Shown here one piece after another: positions 24,974 to 34,631 of a stretch of DNA of 47,958 nt. Both the position numbers and the translations under genes were made by a program. Each line of letters opens with the position of its first letter. Positions within the stretch are counted from its first letter, which is position 1. Source of the DNA: an uncultured Bacteroidales bacterium. Its GTDB lineage: Bacteria > Bacteroidota > Bacteroidia > Bacteroidales > Bacteroidaceae. Where the stretch lies: NCBI GenBank assembly GCA_902763865.1, contig CACWTR010000019.1:1-47958 (forward strand). Reading direction: 5' to 3'. The notes beneath the pieces are model-generated. The model had not been told where the DNA came from and ran no database searches. It was given only the letters and a program-made list of their open reading frames with translations.

Positions 24974-27526
24974 ATGAGACGCTTCTCCCTGTCCGTCATA
25001 CTCCTGACGTCCGTCCTCACCCTCGCATCGCAAGAGCATAAGCTCTGGTACACCCAACCCGCATCGCACTGGCTCGAAGCCCTCCCCATCGGCAACTCCC
25101 ACATGGGGGCTATGGTCTTCGGCGGCACAGGAACCGAGGAAATCCAACTCAACGAAGAAACCTTCTGGAGCGGCTCGCCCCACCAGAACAACAGCAGCGA
25201 GTCGCTGGCATATCTCCCACAGGTGCGCCGCCTCATCTTCGAAGGAAAAGAACAGGAAGCCACCAAGCTCATCGACCTCCACTTCGTCAAAGGGCCCCAC
25301 GGCATGCGCTTCCTCCCCCTCGGAAGCATCAAGCTGACCCTGGGCCACGACGAAGCTACAGACTACCGCCGCGAACTGAACCTCGGCAATGCCGTCGCCT
25401 CCACATCCTACACGTATCAAGGTATCCGCTACGAGCGTCAAGTCTTTGCCTCCCTGACAGATGGCGTGATTGTCTGCCGTCTGACAGCCGCCGCGAAGGG
25501 AGCGCTCTCCTTCGGTATCGGCTTCGAAAGCAAGCTGGACGCAAGAGTCGCACCCGCGCCCTTCAAGGACGGCAACCCCCAAGCCCGCCTCCTTGCCGCC
25601 ACCGTCGAAGGCGTAGGACAGGAAGGCATCAAGGCAGGACTCAAAGCCGAATGCAAGGTACTGGTCGAAGCCGACGGAGACATCAAGGCCGACGGCAACG
25701 GCATCAACGTAGAAGGCGCCACCGCAGCCACCCTCTACATCGCAGCCGCCACTAACTTCGTCAACTACCACGACATTAGCGCAGACCCCGCAATGCGGAA
25801 CGACGAAACGCTCTCCAACCTCCAAGGCAAGAGCTACAAGCAACTGCTGAAAAGACATATCCGCAAGTATCAGGAGCAGTACAACCGAGTCTCACTGGAT
25901 TTAACCAGAGGAACTAGAAAAACTAGAGAATCTAGGATATCTAGAGAATCTAGAGAATCTATAAAGCCTAGCCAAGCTACCCTCCCTACCGACATGCGGC
26001 TGAAAGCCTTCGAGACAGATGCCAGCGACCTGGACCTCGTCTCGCTGATGATGCAATACGGACGCTACCTGCTCATCTCATCCTCGCAACCCGGCGGACA
26101 ACCCGCCAACCTGCAAGGCGTCTGGAACGACAAGACGGATGCACCCTGGGATTCGAAATACACCATCAACATCAACACCGAGATGAACTACTGGCCAGCA
26201 CTCGTCGGCAACCTCGCCGAGACGCAACAGCCCCTCTTCTCCATGATTCGCGACCTGAGCGAGACAGGAGCCGCAACAGCACGCGAGATGTACGGCGCAG
26301 GCGGATGGGTGGCACACCACAACACCGACCTTTGGCGCATCAGCGGACCCGTTGACGGCACCCCCTGGGGCATGTTTCCCACAGGCGGAGCATGGCTCAC
26401 CACCCACGTCTGGCAACACTATCTCTTCACCGGCGACACCGAATTCCTCCGGCAGTACTATCCCGTCATGAAAGGCGCTGCCGACTTCCTCGCCGACTAC
26501 ATGCAGGAGTACCCCGCCTCGGGCGAAGTCAAGCAGGCAGCCGGATGGAAAGTCACCGTGCCAACCGTCTCGCCCGAACATGGACCACGCGGCAAAGGCA
26601 CCAACGTCACAGCCGGCTCAACGATGGACAACCAAATCGCCTTCGACGTTCTCTCGCAGACACTCCGCGCCGCAGAAGTCCTCGCGGAAGACGAATCCAC
26701 CCTCACAGCCCTCCGCACCTCCCTCGCCAAGCTCCCACCCATGCAGATAGGCCGCTACGGGCAGCTGCAGGAATGGCTCATCGATGCCGACGACCCCAAG
26801 GACGAGCACCGCCACATCTCGCACCTCTACGGCCTCTACCCCTCCAACCAAATCTCGCCCTACAGCCATCCCGACCTCTTCTCGGCAGCCGCCGTCACCC
26901 TCCAGGCGCGAGGCGACATGGCTACCGGATGGAGCCTCGGATGGAAGACAAATTTCTGGGCACGAATGCTCGACGGCAACCATGCCTTCCGAATCATCAA
27001 GAACATGCTCCACCTCCTTCCCGACGACTCGAAGGCCGGGCAGTTCCCCAACGGACGAACCTACCCCAACCTGTTCGACGCACACCCGCCCTTCCAAATC
27101 GACGGCAACTTCGGCGTGTCGGCAGGCATCTGCGAGATGCTCCTGCAAAGCCACGACAATGCCGTCCATCTGCTGCCAGCCCTGCCCGACGCATGGGACC
27201 AAGGCCAAGTGAAAGGACTCCGTGCCCGCGGAGGATTCATCATCGACGAAAGCTGGGAGAGGGGCCGACTCCTTCAGGCCACAATCCGTTCCACCATTGG
27301 CGGAGTTATCCGACTGCGCTCCTACGTACCCCTCAAGGGGAAACACCTCCGGCAGGCCGCTGCAGACTGCCCCAATCCGCTGCTGAAAGGCGCAGAAATC
27401 AAGGAACCGCTCAAGTCCCCCGAGCTGAAGGCAGCGCAGCAACTCATTCCCCAAAGGAAAGTCTATGAGTACGACCTCCAGACACAACCGGGACACCTCT
27501 ACACCGTGAAATCCGTCGCCTTGTAA
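24974..27526 (+). CDS. Secreted GH95 alpha-L-fucosidase (or alpha-L-galactosidase)
   Basis: GH95 enzymes remove terminal alpha-1,2-fucose from host glycans or related sugars from plant xyloglucan. The 850-residue product has a signal peptide (about 1-19), LWYTQPASHWLEALPIGNSHMGAMVFGG at the N-terminus, then NINTEMNYWP (N399, N401), SPEHGP (E535) and QIDGNFG (D710). These match the catalytic Asn/Asn/Glu/Asp set of AfcA. At about residues 313-330 a 9-bp tandem repeat adds a basic TRKTRESRISRESRES linker just before LPTDMRLKAFE, at the domain boundary. It is the last gene of the operon; a 21-bp palindromic array follows. Confidence 0.93.
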   Translation: MRRFSLSVILLTSVLTLASQEHKLWYTQPASHWLEALPIGNSHMGAMVFGGTGTEEIQLNEETFWSGSPHQNNSSESLAYLPQVRRLIFEGKEQEATKLIDLHFVKGPHGMRFLPLGSIKLTLGHDEATDYRRELNLGNAVASTSYTYQGIRYERQVFASLTDGVIVCRLTAAAKGALSFGIGFESKLDARVAPAPFKDGNPQARLLAATVEGVGQEGIKAGLKAECKVLVEADGDIKADGNGINVEGATAATLYIAAATNFVNYHDISADPAMRNDETLSNLQGKSYKQLLKRHIRKYQEQYNRVSLDLTRGTRKTRESRISRESRESIKPSQATLPTDMRLKAFETDASDLDLVSLMMQYGRYLLISSSQPGGQPANLQGVWNDKTDAPWDSKYTININTEMNYWPALVGNLAETQQPLFSMIRDLSETGAATAREMYGAGGWVAHHNTDLWRISGPVDGTPWGMFPTGGAWLTTHVWQHYLFTGDTEFLRQYYPVMKGAADFLADYMQEYPASGEVKQAAGWKVTVPTVSPEHGPRGKGTNVTAGSTMDNQIAFDVLSQTLRAAEVLAEDESTLTALRTSLAKLPPMQIGRYGQLQEWLIDADDPKDEHRHISHLYGLYPSNQISPYSHPDLFSAAAVTLQARGDMATGWSLGWKTNFWARMLDGNHAFRIIKNMLHLLPDDSKAGQFPNGRTYPNLFDAHPPFQIDGNFGVSAGICEMLLQSHDNAVHLLPALPDAWDQGQVKGLRARGGFIIDESWERGRLLQATIRSTIGGVIRLRSYVPLKGKHLRQAAADCPNPLLKGAEIKEPLKSPELKAAQQLIPQRKVYEYDLQTQPGHLYTVKSVAL
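25912..25968 (+). repeat. In-frame 9-bp tandem repeat in GH95
   Basis: About six units of the pattern WWCTAGAGA run head to tail. Copies differ at one to three bases. They are a multiple of three and keep the frame, giving a Ser/Arg/Glu linker. Confidence 0.75.
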
Positions 27527-27606
27527 CTGCAAACTCCCCCACGAAAGCGAGAAAACCCTCCCCGCCGAGCGCTAAAAGCCGATTCGACGCGGGCCGAAAC
27601 CATCAT

Positions 27607-27723
27607 CGACGCGACGCAAAACTATTTTCACGTCATGAAAATTAATTTTCACGTCATGAAAATAGATTTTCAAACCGTGAAAATTGATTTTCAAAGTTTG
27701 AAAATAACTTTATGTCACGTTGA
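27607..27723 (+). repeat. Array of four 21-bp palindromic units with conserved head
   Basis: Head CGACGCGACGCAAAACT at 27607-27623; units at 27624-27644, 27645-27665, 27666-27686 and 27687-27707, each ATTTTCA, five or so variable bases, then TGAAAAT. The tail TTTATGTCACGTTGACC is shared with 6385-6399. It starts 81 bp after the GH95 stop. The rest of the 458-bp gap has no gene I can support and ends with the rplY promoter. Confidence 0.85.
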
Positions 27724-27880
27724 CCGAAGTTTCCGGATGCAGAGCTCAAGGTTTCCTAATGGGGAACTCTGTAGAACCGTCCCCGCGCTTTGGCACTGTT
27801 CCGGGCATGCAGACCGACGGGGAAGCAGCAGCGATAAGGCACAAAAAAGGAAGGAAAACATTATTTTGAACTGAATAATT

Positions 27881-27910
27881 TTGAATATTGATTTTTTGTT
27901 CGTACCTTTG
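27881..27910 (+). promoter_or_regulatory. Promoter of rplY operon
   Basis: TTG at 27881-27883 and TACCTTTG at 27903-27910 are 19 bp apart. The leader is about 70 nt. Confidence 0.75.
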
Positions 27911-27984
27911 CACCCGCTTTTGAAGCCGTGTGATGGCGAATTAAGCATAGGAAACTTAATTTATAGTAACACAAAACCACAACA

Positions 27985-28578
27985 ATGAAAAGTATTGACG
28001 TAAAAGGTACGGCCCGCACCGAAACGGGCAAGAAGGCAAGTCGCGAAATCCGCAAGGCAGGTGCAGTTCCCTGCAACCTCTACGGCGAGGCTAAGGGCGA
28101 AAACGGACTGCCCGTTGCCCTGAGCTTCAGCGCAACGCAGGAAGAACTCCGCAAGCTTGTTTATTCACCCGACATCTACAGCGTGAACCTCAACATCGAC
28201 GGCAAGGAATGCAAGGCCATCATGAAGGAGCTCCAGTTCCACCCCGTGACGGACAAGCTGCTGCACGTGGATTTCTATGAGATCAACGAGACGAAGCCCA
28301 TCGTCATGGAAGTGCCCATCAAGCTGAACGGCTTGGCAGAAGGCGTAAGGGCCGGCGGTAAGCTCGCTGCAAGCGTGCGCAAGCTCAAGGTTCGTGCTCC
28401 CTATACAGCCATTCCCGAGCGTCTGGAGATTGACGTGACGAACCTCGGTCTCGGCAAGACCATCAAGGTGGCCGAACTCAACTTCGAAGGCCTCGAGATG
28501 GTGACCAGCCCCAGCGTCGTCGTTTGTCAGGTCAAGATGACCAGAAGCGCTATGAGTGCTGCGGCAAAGGCCGAGTAA
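27985..28578 (+). CDS. rplY: 50S ribosomal protein L25, long (Ctc) form
   Basis: 5S rRNA-binding ribosomal protein. The 197-residue product has the L25 N-terminal domain (VKGTARTETGKKASREIRKAGAVPCNLYG, LQFHPVTDKLLHVDFYEI) plus the TL5/Ctc C-terminal beta domain (VPIKLNGLAEGVRAGGKL, IDVTNLGLGKTIKVAEL). It is 18 bp upstream of pth, a pairing common in bacteria. The end ALSAAAKAE-like tail is short. Confidence 0.97.
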   Translation: MKSIDVKGTARTETGKKASREIRKAGAVPCNLYGEAKGENGLPVALSFSATQEELRKLVYSPDIYSVNLNIDGKECKAIMKELQFHPVTDKLLHVDFYEINETKPIVMEVPIKLNGLAEGVRAGGKLAASVRKLKVRAPYTAIPERLEIDVTNLGLGKTIKVAELNFEGLEMVTSPSVVVCQVKMTRSAMSAAAKAE

Positions 28579-28596
28579 CAGTCTGACCATACGCAG

Positions 28597-29160
28597 ATGA
28601 AATATCTCATTGTAGGGTTGGGTAACATCGGCCCCGAGTACGACGGTACCCGCCACAATATCGGATTCAGAGTATTGGACGCCCTAACCAAGGCGTCCAA
28701 TACTGCTTTTGAGGACCGTCGGTACGGCTTCGTGGCCCACATGCGCGTCAAGAACGCAGAGCTGGTCCTGCTCAAGCCATCTACCTATATGAACCTCTCC
28801 GGCAATGCCGTCCGCTACTGGCTCTTGCAGGAGAAGATACCCGTAGAGAACATGCTGGTCGTGGTCGATGACCTCAGCCTGCCGCTCGGCACGATACGCA
28901 TCCGGCAGGGAGGCAGCGACGGCGGGCACAACGGCCTGAAGCACATAGCCCAGACGCTCGGCGGACAGGGCTACAACAGGCTGCGCTTCGGCATCGGCAA
29001 CGACTTCCCGCGAGGCGCACAAGTGGATTTCGTCCTCAGCGGATTCAGTCCCGAAGAGGAACAAATCGTCAACGAGAAGGCACTCGTAGCCTGCGAAGCC
29101 ATCAAGGCATTCGCGCTGTGCGGCATCCAGTATGCCATGTGCAACTATAATAATAAATGA
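28597..29160 (+). CDS. pth: Peptidyl-tRNA hydrolase
   Basis: Releases tRNA from stalled peptidyl-tRNA. The 187-residue sequence has [18 protein letters not shown] with N10 and the catalytic H20, MNLSGNAV, and [30 protein letters not shown] with the catalytic Asp near 91-92. It follows rplY and precedes pepT by 30 bp. Confidence 0.97.
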   Translation: MKYLIVGLGNIGPEYDGTRHNIGFRVLDALTKASNTAFEDRRYGFVAHMRVKNAELVLLKPSTYMNLSGNAVRYWLLQEKIPVENMLVVVDDLSLPLGTIRIRQGGSDGGHNGLKHIAQTLGGQGYNRLRFGIGNDFPRGAQVDFVLSGFSPEEEQIVNEKALVACEAIKAFALCGIQYAMCNYNNK

Positions 29161-29183
29161 AGAATCTGCTACCGCTCTAAATT

Positions 29184-29205
29184 TTGAATTATGAATTGTG
29201 AATTG
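29184..29205 (+). repeat. GAATTATGAATTGTG repeat containing the pepT start codon
   Basis: This AATTATGAATTG-type word is the same family as the inverted repeat at 19247-19363. The only ATG near the conserved N-terminus of PepT (29191) lies in it, so the repeat encodes MNCEL. Confidence 0.65.
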
Positions 29206-30423
29206 AAAGAAAGGTTCCTGCGATATGTCGGCTTCGACACACAGAGCAGCGAAGAGAACGAGTCGCAGTGCCCCAGCACCGAAAAGCAGCTGGCACTGGC
29301 AACCTACCTGCGCGACGAGCTGTCCGCACTTGGCCTGACCGAAGTGGAGATGGATGCCCACGGCTACGTCTATGCCACCCTGCCCGCCAACACCGACAGA
29401 CAGGTCCCCACAGTCGGATTCATCGCTCACATGGACACGAGTCCCGACTGCAGCGGCAAAGACATCAAACCACGAATCATCGAGAACTACGACGGCACAG
29501 ACATCGTGCTCTGCAAGGAAGAAGGCATCGTCACGTCCGTCAGCCAGTTCCCCGAGCTGAAAGCGCACATCGGCGAAGACCTGATTGTCACCGACGGCCA
29601 CACCCTCCTCGGAGCAGACGACAAGGCCGGCATAGCCGAGATTGTCACAGCTATGACCTACCTGATGGCTCATCCCGAGATAAAGCACGGGAAAATCCGC
29701 ATCGCCTTCAACCCCGACGAGGAGATAGGCGCAGGAGCACACCTGTTCGACGTCGCCAAGTTCGGTTGCCAGTGGGCCTACACCATGGACGGCAGCGAAG
29801 TGGGAGAACTGGAGTACGAAAACTTCAATGCAGCCAGCGCAAAGATACTGATAAAAGGCTGCAACGTGCATCCGGGCTATGCCAAAGGCAAGATGAAGAA
29901 TGCATGCATCATTGCAAACGAGTTTGCCGCCATGATGCCCGCCGACCAGAGACCAGAGACAACCGAAGGCTACGAGGGATTCTTCCACCTGACCGGCATG
30001 AGCGGCACCGTTGAGGAAGCACAGCTCTCCTACATCATCCGCGACCACAACAGCAACACCTTCATGCAGCGCAAGCAAATCGTAGCCGACATCGCCCAGA
30101 AGCTGAACGCAAAGTACGGCGAGGGCACCGTGACGGCAGAAGTCCGGGACCAGTACTACAACATGCTGAGTCAGCTGCAGGACAAGCCGCAGATAACGGA
30201 CATCGCAAAGCGTGCCATCGAAGAGGCATGCGGCTTCTGCAACGTCGTGCCCATCCGTGGCGGCACAGACGGCGCACAGCTCAGCTTCAAGGGACTGCCC
30301 TGTCCAAACATCTTTGCTGGAGGACTCAACTTCCACGGTCGGCACGAATTCGTCCCCATCCAAAGCATGGAGAAGGCCATGATGACCGTCGTGAACATCT
30401 GCAAGCTCGTAGCAAATGGCTAA
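29191..30423 (+). CDS. pepT: Peptidase T (tripeptide aminopeptidase, M20B)
   Basis: Cytoplasmic zinc enzyme that removes the N-terminal residue of tripeptides. The 410-residue sequence shows [11 protein letters not shown] (H80 and D82), [14 protein letters not shown] (D143), [11 protein letters not shown] (E177, E178) and [10 protein letters not shown] near the end (H385), matching the two-metal site. Length equals E. coli PepT. Its first codons come from a repeat. The stop overlaps the S4-domain gene by 8 bp. It sits between pth and the hslR-like gene, which I expect to be adjacent in some related genomes. Confidence 0.96.
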   Translation: MNCELKERFLRYVGFDTQSSEENESQCPSTEKQLALATYLRDELSALGLTEVEMDAHGYVYATLPANTDRQVPTVGFIAHMDTSPDCSGKDIKPRIIENYDGTDIVLCKEEGIVTSVSQFPELKAHIGEDLIVTDGHTLLGADDKAGIAEIVTAMTYLMAHPEIKHGKIRIAFNPDEEIGAGAHLFDVAKFGCQWAYTMDGSEVGELEYENFNAASAKILIKGCNVHPGYAKGKMKNACIIANEFAAMMPADQRPETTEGYEGFFHLTGMSGTVEEAQLSYIIRDHNSNTFMQRKQIVADIAQKLNAKYGEGTVTAEVRDQYYNMLSQLQDKPQITDIAKRAIEEACGFCNVVPIRGGTDGAQLSFKGLPCPNIFAGGLNFHGRHEFVPIQSMEKAMMTVVNICKLVANG

Positions 30424-30850
30424 CACCGAAGCGCGAATAGACAAATGGCTGTGGGCAGCGCGCATCTTCAAGACACGCTCTATGGCTGCCGCCGCCTGCA
30501 AGAAAGGACAAGTCAGCATGGGGGGCACACAGCTCAAGGCCAGCAGGACCGTCAAGGCGGGCGACGTGGTCAACGTACGCAAGTCTCCCGTCACCTACAG
30601 TTTCCGCATCCTGCAGCCCATCGAGAAGCGCGTGGGAGCCAAACTGCTGCCGGAGATACTGGAGAACATCACCGCACCGGACCAGTACGAGCTGCTCGAG
30701 ATGAGCAAGATAAGCGGATTCGTCGGCAGGGCCAAAGGCACTGGCCGCCCCACGAAGAAAGACCGCCGCAGCCTCGACGACTTCCGCGACGAAGTGCCGG
30801 AATTCTTCGGGGATTTCGACTTCGACATGGATGATGAACAACTAGAGTAA
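30416..30850 (+). CDS. hslR: HslR-like S4-domain RNA-binding protein
   Basis: The 144-residue protein begins with the S4 motif [31 protein letters not shown], then [12 protein letters not shown]. The C-terminal part has a basic [20 protein letters not shown] stretch and an acidic tail. Relatives (Hsp15/HslR) bind stalled 50S subunits carrying nascent chains. It overlaps pepT by 8 bp and precedes dnaG by 8 bp, so all three are likely cotranscribed. Confidence 0.88.
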   Translation: MANTEARIDKWLWAARIFKTRSMAAAACKKGQVSMGGTQLKASRTVKAGDVVNVRKSPVTYSFRILQPIEKRVGAKLLPEILENITAPDQYELLEMSKISGFVGRAKGTGRPTKKDRRSLDDFRDEVPEFFGDFDFDMDDEQLE

Positions 30851-30858
30851 CCACAATC

Positions 30859-32853
30859 ATGATTGACCGCATAACCGTTGACAAGATACTCGATGCAGCG
30901 AACATCGTGGACGTAGTCTCCGACTTCGTGACGCTGAAGCGTGCAGGGGCCAACCTGAAAGGGCTCTGTCCCTTCCACGATGACCGCACGCCCTCGTTCA
31001 TGGTCTCGCCGGCACGCAACTACTGCAAATGCTTTGCCTGCGGCGAGGGCGGCAGTCCGGTTGGGTTCATCATGAAGCACGAACAGCTCTCCTATCCCGA
31101 TGCGCTCCGCTATCTGGCAAAGAAATACGGCATCAAGATCGAGGAAAAGGAGCTGACACAGGAAGAGATACAATCCCGGGGCGACCGCGACAGCATGTTC
31201 ATCCTCAACGAATGGGCACGCGACTGGTTCAAGAAGCAACTCTGGGAGACTCAGGACGGACGCGCCATCGGCCTTGCATACTTCCGGAACCGTGGCTTCA
31301 GGGACGACATCCTCGAAAAGTTCCAAGTAGGCTACTGCCCGAACAGCCGCGAGCATTCCCTCTCGGCAGATGCGCTGAAAGCAGGTTATCAGGAACGCTA
31401 CCTCGTGAACAACCAGAACGAGATGGAACCCAAGCTGAGCATCGGAACAGGACTGAGCCTGAAGCGCGACAACGGCGAACTGCGCGACCGCTTCTTCGGA
31501 CGCGTCATGTGGCCCATCTACACCGTCAGCGGTCGGGTCGCAGGCTTCGGAGGCCGTGTCCTCGACGCAGCCACCAAAGGCGTTGCCATCAAGTACCAGA
31601 ACTCGCCCGAAAGCATCATCTACAGCAAACGCAAAGAACTCTTCGGCCTCTTCCAGGCAAGGCAGGCCATCCGCAAAGCAGACCTCTGCTATCTCGTGGA
31701 AGGTTACACCGACGTCATGGCAATGCACCAGCAGGGGGTGGAGAACGTTGTCTCATCGTCCGGCACCGCACTCACTGCCGAACAGATACACTTCATCCAT
31801 CGCATCACGGAGAACATCACCGTCATCTTTGACGGCGACGACGCAGGCATCCATGCCAGTGAAAGAGGCATCGACATGCTCCTGTCCGAAGGTATGAACG
31901 TCAAGCTCCTGCTCCTCCCCGACGGCGATGACCCCGACAGCTTTGCCCGCAAGCACACGGCCACGGAGTTCCAGCAGTACTTGCAGGACAACCAAGTCGA
32001 TTTCATCACTTATAAAGCCACGCACTCCATCGGCGTGAAGAAGGGCGAACCGGATGCAGAGGAACGCCTCGTCCACAATGTTGCCGAAAGCATCGCCGTC
32101 ATCCCCGACGAGATAAAGCGTACCCTTTACGTCCGCTACGCGTCCCAGCAGCTGAACATTCCCGAGCGCCTCATCATCGCTGCCGTCAATGCGGAAAAGG
32201 ACAAACAGAAGAAAGACCAGCCCTCCGCATCCTCTTTCGCCCCCGCCGGAAAAGCGTCGGACAGACTAATCAAGCAAAAGGGAGAGGTCGCCATCGCCCA
32301 GATGATTATCCGCCACGGCGAGAAGGTAATGTGCTATGTCGAAGATGAGAAGGGGCAGGACATACCCCTCAGCGTTGCGGAGTACATTTTCTATAGTCTT
32401 CAGGACGACGGCATAACCTTGCAGTCGCCGGTTTGTCAGCAATTGCTTCGCGAGGCTGTCGAGAACGCGCATGCAGAGAACTTCAGTGCCGAGAAATACT
32501 TCATCGGACATCCCGACGAAGACATCCGTGACCTTGCTCTTGAACTGGGGCCGGATGTCGTGGCATTGAGCAAATTGTTTGACCTCCCCGCAAGCAATGT
32601 CCTTTCAGAACAAGAGAAGAGCCAGGAAGAGGATGCCGGCCTTCGCCTTCAGGAAGTGGTACCCAGCCTCATCGCAAGCTACAAGCTGAACATCGTGCAA
32701 CAGTCCCTGAACGACATCATCGAGACAATGAAACGCTCGGACGTGAAGGGGGACAAAGAACGGTATCGCAAGCTGATAGCCGAGTTCAGCGAGAAGAGTA
32801 AGCTAGCCAAGGAACTGGCCAAGGAATGCGGAGAACGGGTCGTGCTGAAGTAG
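30859..32853 (+). CDS. dnaG: DNA primase
   Basis: Synthesises RNA primers for replication. The 664 residues begin with the CHC2 zinc finger (C37, H40, C58, C61), then the RNA polymerase core (GRVMWPIYTVSGRVAGFGGRVLD), the TOPRIM motifs LVEGYTDVMAMHQQG and FDGDDAGIHASERGID, and a C-terminal helicase-binding region that is poorly conserved. It ends 19 bp before the convergent transporter gene with no obvious terminator between them. Confidence 0.97.
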   Translation: MIDRITVDKILDAANIVDVVSDFVTLKRAGANLKGLCPFHDDRTPSFMVSPARNYCKCFACGEGGSPVGFIMKHEQLSYPDALRYLAKKYGIKIEEKELTQEEIQSRGDRDSMFILNEWARDWFKKQLWETQDGRAIGLAYFRNRGFRDDILEKFQVGYCPNSREHSLSADALKAGYQERYLVNNQNEMEPKLSIGTGLSLKRDNGELRDRFFGRVMWPIYTVSGRVAGFGGRVLDAATKGVAIKYQNSPESIIYSKRKELFGLFQARQAIRKADLCYLVEGYTDVMAMHQQGVENVVSSSGTALTAEQIHFIHRITENITVIFDGDDAGIHASERGIDMLLSEGMNVKLLLLPDGDDPDSFARKHTATEFQQYLQDNQVDFITYKATHSIGVKKGEPDAEERLVHNVAESIAVIPDEIKRTLYVRYASQQLNIPERLIIAAVNAEKDKQKKDQPSASSFAPAGKASDRLIKQKGEVAIAQMIIRHGEKVMCYVEDEKGQDIPLSVAEYIFYSLQDDGITLQSPVCQQLLREAVENAHAENFSAEKYFIGHPDEDIRDLALELGPDVVALSKLFDLPASNVLSEQEKSQEEDAGLRLQEVVPSLIASYKLNIVQQSLNDIIETMKRSDVKGDKERYRKLIAEFSEKSKLAKELAKECGERVVLK

Positions 32854-32872
32854 CCGTACCTTTTGCAGGCAC

Positions 32873-33847
32873 CTATTTGCGCGAAGCTGAACGGCTCTGC
32901 CTGCGGCGGTGTTGCCAAAGCTCGTAGGAGTTTATCATGTTTTGCCACAGGACATAGCAGCCTGCCCCTACACTGGAAAGAGGACTCAAGTAAAGCCAAG
33001 CCACCCAAATAGCCAAGGCCGTGTTCTTCTGGAACATACCTTGAATTGTGCAGATTTCCTCCCGACGATGTCTTCCTACAGAACGGCCTACCACATACTG
33101 GAAGACTGAAGTCAGCAAGGTTAACAGGGCAATGTAGAAGAGCACTGTGCCGTCTGATGCAGACTGCAAGATGTTGCGAAAGGTGACACCAGCCGTGATA
33201 GAAAGGGAGAAGGCCCAACAATAGAAACCAAGGTCAGAGCGCGATTCTATGTAGCGCCGCACCGTTCCCCACCAATGCCGCACAATGAAGCCCAGCATCA
33301 AGGGCAACACCAGAATGATGGTCATCTTCTGCAGGATGAAAAGGAAAGCCGTTAGGAATGTAGCACCCGTAGAAGGCTCCAGCAAAGGGAACACAGCAGG
33401 GATGAGCACGGCCCCGACAAGAGAAGACAGCAGGGTGAAGGTTGTCATCTCCGTGACATCTCCGCCCAACTTGGCTGTCACGACGGGAGCTGCTGTCGCA
33501 CAAGGTGCAATGATGCAGACCAGCACGGCCTCGAGCACCCATTTCACCGAAGAGGAAGCTCCGTTACGCTCTAATGCAAGAATGCAGGCAAGCGTCAAAG
33601 CGACCAGAAACAGTTGCAGGGCAATAATGACAAAATGCCAGCGGCAAAGGCGCATCAGGCTGAAGTTCACCTTGGAGAACGTGACGAAAAGCGTGGCGAA
33701 GACAGAAAGGGGCAGTATGGTCTCGCACACCGGACCAAGGACCAAGGCGGCTGGTTCCAAGGGAGGAAGGTATGCAAAGAGCAGGTAGATTGTTGCTCCG
33801 AACACGATTGCTACTGGCAGGGTCCAGTTCTTCAGAAACTGCTTCAT
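32873..33847 (-). CDS. BASS-family (bile acid:Na+ symporter-like) transporter
   Basis: The 324-residue product has about nine hydrophobic segments. Motifs include PVCETILPLSVFATLFVTF near the N-terminus, CIIAPCATAAPVVTAKLGGDVTEMT (the conserved P-rich crossover and ion-site region) and a C-terminal MFQKNTALAIWVAWLYL segment resembling the second crossover. It probably moves an organic anion with sodium; the substrate cannot be named. A basic RRRQSRSASRK tail faces the cytoplasm. It lies 43 bp after the PorT gene in the same direction. Confidence 0.78.
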   Translation of the reverse strand: MKQFLKNWTLPVAIVFGATIYLLFAYLPPLEPAALVLGPVCETILPLSVFATLFVTFSKVNFSLMRLCRWHFVIIALQLFLVALTLACILALERNGASSSVKWVLEAVLVCIIAPCATAAPVVTAKLGGDVTEMTTFTLLSSLVGAVLIPAVFPLLEPSTGATFLTAFLFILQKMTIILVLPLMLGFIVRHWWGTVRRYIESRSDLGFYCWAFSLSITAGVTFRNILQSASDGTVLFYIALLTLLTSVFQYVVGRSVGRHRREEICTIQGMFQKNTALAIWVAWLYLSPLSSVGAGCYVLWQNMINSYELWQHRRRQSRSASRK

Positions 33848-33890
33848 CGGATGTAGCGTGGCTTGCGATTAGCGATTTGTGACCGGGTTG

Positions 33891-34631
33891 CTATTGTCCA
33901 ATCTTTGTTTTAACGATGTCGAAGAGGTAGGAGGCCTTGATGTAGATGGTGCCGTTTGCGCTGCGCCCGAAGGGGTCCTTCTTGGTGTTTGAGAAGATGT
34001 CGCTCAGGCCGAAGAAGTATCGTCCTTCGAGCAGGAAGTGGTGCCCCTTGCGGGTACTGACATCCATTCCCAATCCTCCGGCTATGCCGTATTCAAACTT
34101 TTTCTGCACCTCCAGGTCGTACTGGGTGAGGCCACCCACGAGCTGCCTGGAGGGGACGTAGTTCGACCAATCGCCTCCCCTTGATTCACTCTCGCCGACA
34201 CAAAAGCCAAGCTGTGGGCCTGCGACCAGGAAGCCCTTCACGCCTCCCCGTTCACGACCGAAGCCGAGATTAGCGAGCAGGGGTATCTGGATGTAATGGA
34301 TGGTGCGCTGATAGGAAAGGGTGCTGCCTTCGTCGAACTTTTCTTTCCATCCGGCCTGGGAGTAATTGATTTCGACTTGAAAGGCACAAAGCATCTTGAA
34401 GTATTTTTCGCAGGTGTAGCGGGCGGTGAAGCCCATCGTCATTCCGTTTTTGAACGACTGACGGAAGACGGAGGGCGAGAATTGCATTCTGTTCATGACA
34501 AACCCGCCGCCACCGCCGATGGCAAGGTCGGTGCGGGGCGAGCCGACTTGGGCAAAGGCCTTTGAATACGGTCCGGTGAGGAGTGACCACTGAGCAACGA
34601 ACATGAGGAGGAACGGAAGCAGGCGTTTCAT
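33891..34631 (-). CDS. PorT-family outer-membrane beta-barrel protein
   Basis: The 246-residue product has a signal peptide ending near KAFAQ. Alternating beta-barrel strands follow (LAIGGGGGFVMNRM, LCAFQVEINYSQAGWKEKF, IHYIQIPLLANLGFG, FEYGIAGGLGMDV), a pattern of the OMP_b-brl_2/PorT group. PorT in P. gingivalis is a type IX secretion part, but this family is also found in Bacteroidetes without that system. It overlaps the upstream LysM gene by 4 bp. Function here is unassigned. Confidence 0.75.
   Translation of the reverse strand: MKRLLPFLLMFVAQWSLLTGPYSKAFAQVGSPRTDLAIGGGGGFVMNRMQFSPSVFRQSFKNGMTMGFTARYTCEKYFKMLCAFQVEINYSQAGWKEKFDEGSTLSYQRTIHYIQIPLLANLGFGRERGGVKGFLVAGPQLGFCVGESESRGGDWSNYVPSRQLVGGLTQYDLEVQKKFEYGIAGGLGMDVSTRKGHHFLLEGRYFFGLSDIFSNTKKDPFGRSANGTIYIKASYLFDIVKTKIGQ

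Noticed and set aside
22327-27526. A full polysaccharide utilisation locus
   Set aside because: No SusC/SusD pair, sensor or sulfatase is present; only a three-gene enzyme operon is supported.
12877-27526. Recent horizontal transfer of the glycosidase genes
   Set aside because: Codon and base use look like the neighbouring housekeeping genes and no integrase, tRNA or attachment site is seen.
27635-27874. Short ORF with MKIDF-like repeats (also at 39831-40091 and 15297-15488)
   Set aside because: The reading frames arise from 21-bp periodicity or palindromes; similar frames are open on the other strand and no start signals fit.
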